NCBI RefSeq assembly: GCF_037325665.1 | Contig: NC_090258.1 | Coordinates: forward strand, 32,953,281 to 33,017,280 | DNA from: Littorina saxatilis | Taxonomy: Eukaryota > Mollusca > Gastropoda > Littorinimorpha > Littorinidae | DNA length: 64,000 nt | Direction: 5' to 3' | In this document: positions 41,901-49,800 of the stretch, one piece after another | Layout: each line of letters starts with the position of its first letter | Position numbering within the stretch: position 1 is the stretch's first letter | Program-made: the position numbers and the translations under genes | The notes under the pieces: generated by a model | What the model was told of the DNA's origin: nothing | Database searches by the model: none | The model's input: the letters and a program-made list of their open reading frames with translations, nothing else

Positions 41901-44055
41901 GTCAATGGCTGCATTATAATGCTGAAACACTATAGTCAATGGCTGCATTATAATGCTGAAACACTATAGTCAATGGCTGCTTTGCAAATGTTCTGCTCAT
42001 TAGGAGCAAGAAAGAGAGAAACAAGAAAGACCATATTCGAACAATAAAGTTGAAAACTGTAATCCTCTAGAAAGGTAATGTTAATTCTTTTGGATTTTAG
42101 GAATTTTTCAGGCTACTCTCAGTGTTAGAATTAGATGAACTTTTTGTTCTTCATGTTTACATTTAGTCAAGTTTTTACTTAATGTTTTAACATAGACGAG
42201 GAATCGAGACAAAGGTGTACGTGTGTGTGTATAGGTCTATTCCGAAAAAACTACTTGACCAATCTTCATGAGACTTCACATGATAGTTCCTGGGTATGAT
42301 ATCCCCAGACCATTTGTTCTTTTTACCGATAAATGTCTTTGATGACGTCATATCCGGCATTGAAAGATAGTTGAGGTGGCACTGTCACTCCCTCATTTTT
42401 TAATCAAATTGATTGAAATTTTGGTCAAGCAATCTTCGACGAAGCCCGGACTTTGGTATTGCATTTCAGCTTGGAGACTTAAAAATTAATTGATGAGTTG
42501 GGTCATTAAAATTCTGAACATTCTAATAAAAATAGAATTTTTAAGAAATCGATTCAAGAATAATGTTATCTTATTCTATAGTATTTCCTGATTCCAGAAA
42601 CATATAGATATGCTATATTCGGATTAAAAACAAGCACAGAAAATAAAACAATATGAAAATTCTAGTTAAAATAAAAATTTCAGAAATCGTTTTAAAAACA
42701 ATTTCATCTTATTACTTATCACTTACTGATTCCAAAAACATATAGATAAACTAGAGGAATACCCGCTTCGCCGGGTAGCCGGCTTCGCCGGGATGAAATA
42801 CTTAGAGCCGTACGCCGGCTTTGCCGGGTCCGAACAATTATGGACCCGCCAAGCTTAGGTCCCTCCCAGATTCGTGGAATGGGAACAGCACGAAAATGAT
42901 TCAGTGGCCATAATGCCATTCCTGACCATATCGAGTCCCATCCTTGTCGACGAATGTAACCGTGTTAATCACCTTTGGAGGCGAACTCCACTCAAACAGG
43001 ATTGAGCAATTTAGAGCTTATCTCTAAGCCCTTTTGATCTGTTATGGCTTCTCAAAGGAAGGCCAGTACATACAAATACACAAAAGCCGCCAGACCACAT
43101 CACAAACAGAACTGAACAATCCACAGGTGTTGCCCACATAGAGAGAGAGAGACACACACACACACACACACACAAACACAGAGAAGCCGTATATATAGAG
43201 AGATAGATGACAGTGTATTTTTCGCGTGGCTATAAATTGATTCGACCTTTGCACTTTTACAGTGAGGATAATTTACGGGTCCAATTTACGTTCTGGACAC
43301 TGCGGTGACCTTCTAAAAATAGTAACAGAACGCCGGGAATATCCGAAGATGCCCCCTCATACTATAGTGCACCATACGAAGGAAGGGAGGTAAACGCTGA
43401 AAACCTGGAGAAGATAAGGAAGAGTTACTTGTAATGGTGAAATGAACACAAAAACCAAAATCGGTTCAGCGCTGCGCGCTGAGAGCACGTGTTGAAATAT
43501 CTCATCGATGATATTGTGTCCGGGGTGTAGCTGAATACGGTGTCCAAATTTGAAAAAGATCCACCGAGAACTTTGGCGTTGTGATGTGGTGTAGCGGCTT
43601 TGGTGTGTCGGTATGGGGGCCCGGGTAGCTGAGGTGGAACCAAATTCGGTTCAGCGCTGCGCGCTGAGAGCACGTGTTGAAATATCTCATCGATCAGGTT
43701 GTGTCCGGGGTCTCTGTGAATAAGCCCACCAAATTTGAAGCAGATCCATCGAGAACTTTGGCCGTGCATCGCGAAGACACAGACACACAGACACAAGTCG
43801 TATATATATATAGATACTAGAGGAATACCCGGCTTCGCCGGGGTGAATCGCGAGACAGAGACAGACAGCGTGGCGGTTCACCACAATCACCTTTGAAGGC
43901 GAAGTCCTGTCAAACGGGATTGAGAATTTTAGAGCTTATTTCTTAGCCCTATATTATCTGCTGTGGCTTCTCAAATGCCAGAACATACAGACAGACAAAA
44001 GCCGCTAGACCACATCACAAACAGAACTCTACAATACACAGTACAGGTTTTTGCC

Positions 44056-44087
<32 letters not shown>

Positions 44088-46775
44088 GAGAAGCCGTATA
44101 TATATATATGCATATCTGTATCTATAAATATATAGAGATAGGTGAGAGTGTATTTTTGGCGTGGCTATAAATTGATTCGACCTTTTCACTTTGACAGTAA
44201 GAACAACTTACGGGTGCAAGGGAAGCGTTGTGGACAGCGCAGTGGACAGCGCAGTGACATTCTAAAAATAGTAATAGTAACTTACAAACGGGAAAGCCAC
44301 ACGAAGGAAGGGAGATAAACGCCAAACACTGGAGAAGATAAGGAAGAGTTACTTATAATGGTGAAATGAACACAAAAACCAAAATCAGTTCAGCGCTGCG
44401 CGCTGAGAGCACGTGTTGAAATATCTCATCGATGATATTGTGTCCGGGGTGTAGCTGAATACGGTGTCCAAATTTGAAAAAGATCCAGCGAGAACTTTGG
44501 CGTTGTGATGTGGTGTAGCGGCTTTGGTGTGTCGGTATGGGGGCCCGGGTAGCTGAGGTGGAACCAAAATTGGTTCAGCGCTGCGCGCTGAGAGCACGTG
44601 TTGAAATATCTCATCGATGAGGTTGTGTCCGGGGTCTCTCTGAATAAGCCCACCAAATTTGAAGCAGATCCATCGAGAACTTTGGCCGTGCATCGCGAAG
44701 ACACAGATACACAGACACACACACAGATACACAGACACACACACAGATACACAGACAGACACAAGTCGTATATAGATATATATATATGTTATGTTTGGAT
44801 TTAAAAAAAAAGCTCAGAAAGTTAAACAGAATTCACTGTGAAGTGCTATACGCTACTGCGCTGTACTGCCACTACTGGCCTTGTCTCTTTCTGAGAGTGA
44901 ACGTACGTGTCACTGCGACCTCGGGGTATGAAATTGACAATGCTCTTGAGCATTGTTTTAGTATAATACGGTGAGTGCAATTTCAGTCCCTGAGTCTGAG
45001 TTTGACAGCTTGACTAAATGTAGTAATTTCGCGACTTGTTCATTCTGTTGTCTGCCTGTACTTGAAGACAGGAATTTATGCATGAGGTTTTCGGTCTTTA
45101 TGCGGGCAATCAGACAAATTTTTGTGTGTGGGTAGTTAAAAACTTTTTGTGTGTGGGTAGTTAGGTTTTCATCGTGACTGACTAATTGAGTTAACATCCT
45201 CTATTTGGACAGGGCTATATTTGGACATGTATTGGTTATATATGCCTAGGATATGATTGTGATATTTTGCGTCGAACAAGGCCTCTGCGGCTGTCTTCTT
45301 CAACAAAGTAGCACTAAGCTTGTCTTTTCAAAATATTGAGATATTGTCATTATGATCAGAATCAAAAGATGATGTGAGCTTCGTATCTTTATCGTGCGCA
45401 TGCATGCCAACGGGGTTGTTGAGACACAGACGAGAGTCTGCACAAAGTTGTCCCTGAGAAATAAATCTCTCGCTGAACGTGGGATTCAAACCAACGCCGA
45501 TGGCAACAAACTGGTTCTTCAGCCAGCGCACTACTGACTGCTCTACGTCCCTGTTGATTGACATTTGTGACACTACTGACTGCTCTACGTCCCTGTTGAT
45601 TGACATTTGTGACACTACTGACTGCTCTACGTCCCTGTTGATTGACATTTGTGACACTACTGACTGCTCTACGTCCCTGTTGATTGACATTTGTGACACT
45701 ACTGACTGCTCTACGTCCCTGTTGATTGACATTTGTGACACTACTGACTGCTCTACGTCCCTGTTGATTGACATTTGTGACACTGCTGACTGCTGTACGT
45801 CCCTGTTGATTGACATTTGTGACACGGCTGACTGCTCTACGTCCCTGTTGATTGACATTTGTGACACTACTGACTGCTCTACGTCCCTGTTGATTGACAT
45901 TTGTGACACTATTGACTGCTCTACCTCCCTGTTGATTGACATTTGTGACACTTCTTTCTGAGAAACACTGATCTTTTTCAGCTTTCCCTTTTGTACTAGC
46001 TCACACTCTGCCCTTCCTTGTACCTCCTCCCTTCATCCTTAAACACCTGACCCCCCCTCCTTTCTTCAATGATCATTGGTTTTTCAATTAAAACAAAAAA
46101 GCCCCTGTAACTTTATGTCTGTGCAGATTTCGGCAGATGTTTGTCAGAATTAATTTTATTGACGCAGTTAACATATGAATTAAATCACCAATTGTTCTTG
46201 ACTAAGTATTTCAAATGAATTTCTGACATACCAGCTAAAAGTGGGATAGGCTGACACACAGAGTTGAAAATGACCTTCTCTGTGAAGATTCAGGACTAAC
46301 CCTTTTGTTATTTGACGATTTTCTGTGTACAGGGAGCGAGCAAAGAAGAAAGAGGATTCAGACAGCGTGAAAACTTCTTCACTGCAAGAAACGCACGATG
46401 CAGTGTCTCATGATCACCCCATGGGAAAATATACTCTTCCTCATCCTATTTGGTAGGTACAAATGTGGGGAAAGAGGAGTTGGAGATGTATTAGGGAGGT
46501 GTGTGTACGTGTGTGTGCATGTGTGTTCATGCCATTGTGTGCATGTGTGTGTGTAGGGGGTGTTGCTATGGCTGTTAGCATACAAATGAAATTCTTTTTT
46601 TCTTTTCAGGTCTGAAGATCAACTGCATGATGTCCAGATTACTCACACACCTCCCGAAGGCTTCGTTGACAAGGTCAGACAGCAGGACACAGAAAACAAT
46701 CAAGCACACAACCAGATAAATAGACAAACGCACAGACATAAACACACACACTCAGAAATAAACACACACAGAAAT

Positions 46776-46858
<83 letters not shown>

Positions 46859-49800
46859 CTGAGTGACTGAGAGGAACAGACTTACACACACACATGCAGA
46901 CACAGGTTGAAGGAGAGCCTGCAAAGCAATACACTTTTTACAGTCCATGTGTGTGTGTGTGTGTGTGTGTGTTAACTCCCATGTGTGTTTGTGTGAAGTC
47001 GTAAAAAGAGAAGAAAAACAAAATAATTATCAGTACTGTATATTTATGTCAACAAAAGTGTGGTACTGGTAATCGTTGATTTGTAACTCAAACATTGTAT
47101 GTTTACAATTTTCCTTGGTTATTTTGATTGCTTTCCTTGTTTCAGCTGGCATTTTTCAGTGTCAAGATGCTCAGAGGTGGCTTCGATATCTTTTCAGGAT
47201 TTAAAGTTGGACAGAGGAATGAACACAAATGGCTGAAGTGAGAAAACATTTTTTTTCTTTCAGGAGCAGACATTTGGAATGGAAGTTAAACTGCCTTTTT
47301 CTTTTGAATTAAATACAGTGAAGACAGAAGTTTCAAATAAGACAGATTGAGAATAGCTAGTTCTTTGCTTTTGCATCCTTTCACACACACAAAACATTGA
47401 AATTTGGTTTACAGTTGCAGTATGTATGTACCTCTAGCTTTCGCTATACTTAGTCTTGGAACAGGAGAACAATGATTGCAGTAGTACACTCTTCAAAAAA
47501 AGTTAAGGATCATTTTTTACAAGCACGCCACACAAAACAGACAAGACCGAATTCTTTCATTTTTTTAAAATTATATAATTGAACAACCAAGGAGTACTGA
47601 CAAACAAAGCAAAGATCGAACGCGGCAGCGACAATTTAGCTAGAGTGTGTCAAACGTGACAACCTTCGAAAATGGAATTCAAAACAATGTGAATCAGTGT
47701 CAATAACGCGTGTGCCCTCCATTGTGTGCCAGGCATTCAACACATCGTTTGCGCATGGAGTGGATCAGGTTGTATATGAATGCTCTGGGAACTCCATTCC
47801 ACTCCTGCTGGAGCCATTGCAGCAGTTGACCCAGATTGGCAGGAGGAGGGTGATGTTGCTGTACCCGACGACAAAGCTCGTCCCACATGTGCTCTATGGG
47901 GTTCAGGTCCGGGCTGTTGGCTGGCCACAGCATCCTGTTGGTTTAAACAATGTTTATTCATATTTGCATGTTCAGGAAATGTACATCGACATAGGGTGAA
48001 GACAACAACAAGCCTACGGCAGCATCCTGTTGACCCTGGCCTGCTGGATGAAGGTGTTTACAGCTGCAGAGCGATGGGGAGGTGCGTTGTCATCCTGAAG
48101 AATCGCACGAGGGCCGATCGCTTGGAGGGCTGGAATGACCAGGGGTTGCAGGATCTCATTCTGGTAGCGGACAACGGTCAAGTTGCCCACTACATGGTAC
48201 AGAGGTGTCTTGAGACGTGTGCTGATCCCTCCCCAGACCATCACAGAGCCTCCGCCAAAACGCTGTCGTTCCAGAACAGCGCCTTCTGCGAAGCGCTCTG
48301 CGCGACGCCTCCACACTCGGATGCGACCATCAGCAGGTTCCAAGCCAAAGCATGACTCATCTGTAAACAACACCTGAGCCCACTGCTGACGTTGCCACCT
48401 CACATGTTGAGTGCACCAGGCTCGGCGAGCTGCTCGGTGATTAGCAGTCAGGGTTATTCCTCGGACTGGACGCCTTGCACGCAAGCCAAAGTTGTGTAAG
48501 CGGTTTCGGATCGTCTGACGACTAATAACAGTGTTGGTGGTCGCTTGTAGGCGTTGCCTAATGTTGTTTGCCGTAGCCATTCTTTGTTGCATGGCCTGCC
48601 TCTGAATGAAGCGATCCTCTCTTTGTGTGGTGACTCTGGGCCGACCAGAACGTTCTCGCTCCTGCACTCTTCCAGTTGCGTGGAATCTCTGTTTTAGTCT
48701 GATGATGACAGAGGGAGCCACTGCAAGCCTCTGGGCCACTTGCCTGGCAGCAACACCGTCTTGTAGCCATCCTATTGCCCTTCCTCTATCCAAATCGCTC
48801 AGTTTTCTTCGTGGGGGCATGTTACTACTGTGCATAATACTGTCAGCGTGTCAACCTTTAAACACAAGCTGGTGAGCGATGTTCATTGCCAGGACCCTGT
48901 TGTAGCACGTGCATCACAACCTTTTGCCCTGGCATGCGTTCCGCAAATTTCATGGGGCTATAAAAAACACCCTTTTTCTTCCAAAATGCAGAAGCTTTTG
49001 AGAAGTCCCACAAAGGGATATAACTCTGCTTGCAAAACAAAATTCTAGGTCAAGACTCATTGTTCATTTGTTAATTCAAACACATTAATCTTTTAATTAT
49101 TATGTCGATGTTTAATTTTTTGGCAATTTTTTATAATTAGATCCGTTTTTTCAACCGATCCCTAACTTTTTTTGAAGAGTGTATGTCAAAGCAAAGTACC
49201 TCATAAATTGGAGACACCAAGAAATTAGGTTGGTGGGTGGATGAGTCGATTGGTTGGTGTGTAGCTGGTCGGTTAGAGGAATAAATAATACAGAGGATTT
49301 ACTGATATCTGAATGATAAAAATATGTGCATAAATGTCTCGCACAAACATATGAAGGAGTATTACTGTAGTTTTGAACTCTATTAGTTCTAAGATAAGGT
49401 CGAGTGAACAAGCAGGAAATGACGACTTTGATGACACATTTCATAACATTGCAGGCGAATAATTTTTCTGGAGACTGTGGCGGGCGTACCAGGCATGGTG
49501 GCCGCCATGATGCGTCACATGATCTCTCTTCGCCGAATGCAAAGGGATCATGGTTGGATACATACTTTACTGGGTAATTATTTATGTTCTACACATTGAA
49601 ATCTGTTGTTGTTGTGCTGGGGTTTATTTTACGACAAAAAGTTGCGACCTGCATTTGAATGGAATGATTATTTGACTGGTACGGACTTTGAGGTGTTTAA
49701 TGTGCAGTTTAAAATTAAAGAAATTATTATTTGATTCTCATGATACAACATGGTATTTAATTAAAACAACAGACAGCAAAGTAAGTGTAAATTTTAACAA

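Larger units (their letters stand above)
42159..45045 (-). mobile_element. F1 repeat split by two tandem F2 repeats, AOX-B intron 2
   Basis: F1 in minus orientation at 42,159-42,750, resumed at 44,786-45,045 (TGTTATGTTTGGATTTAAAA...). The break lies in the ATATAGATATGATATG tract of F1, a TA-rich target. Confidence 0.8.
47487..49181 (-). mobile_element. Tc1-like DNA transposon, 1.7 kb, AOX-B intron 5
   Basis: Inverted ends CACTCTTCAAAAAAAGTTA and its complement, with TA at 47,485-47,486 and 49,182-49,183. Carries a nearly complete transposase on the minus strand that is broken by a LINE tail. Copy A lacks it, so it arrived after the duplication. Confidence 0.92.

Noticed and set aside
45328-45951. 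207-codon repetitive ORF of [14 protein letters not shown] units
   Set aside because: A 42-bp minisatellite keeps all frames open by length; absent from the paralogous intron.
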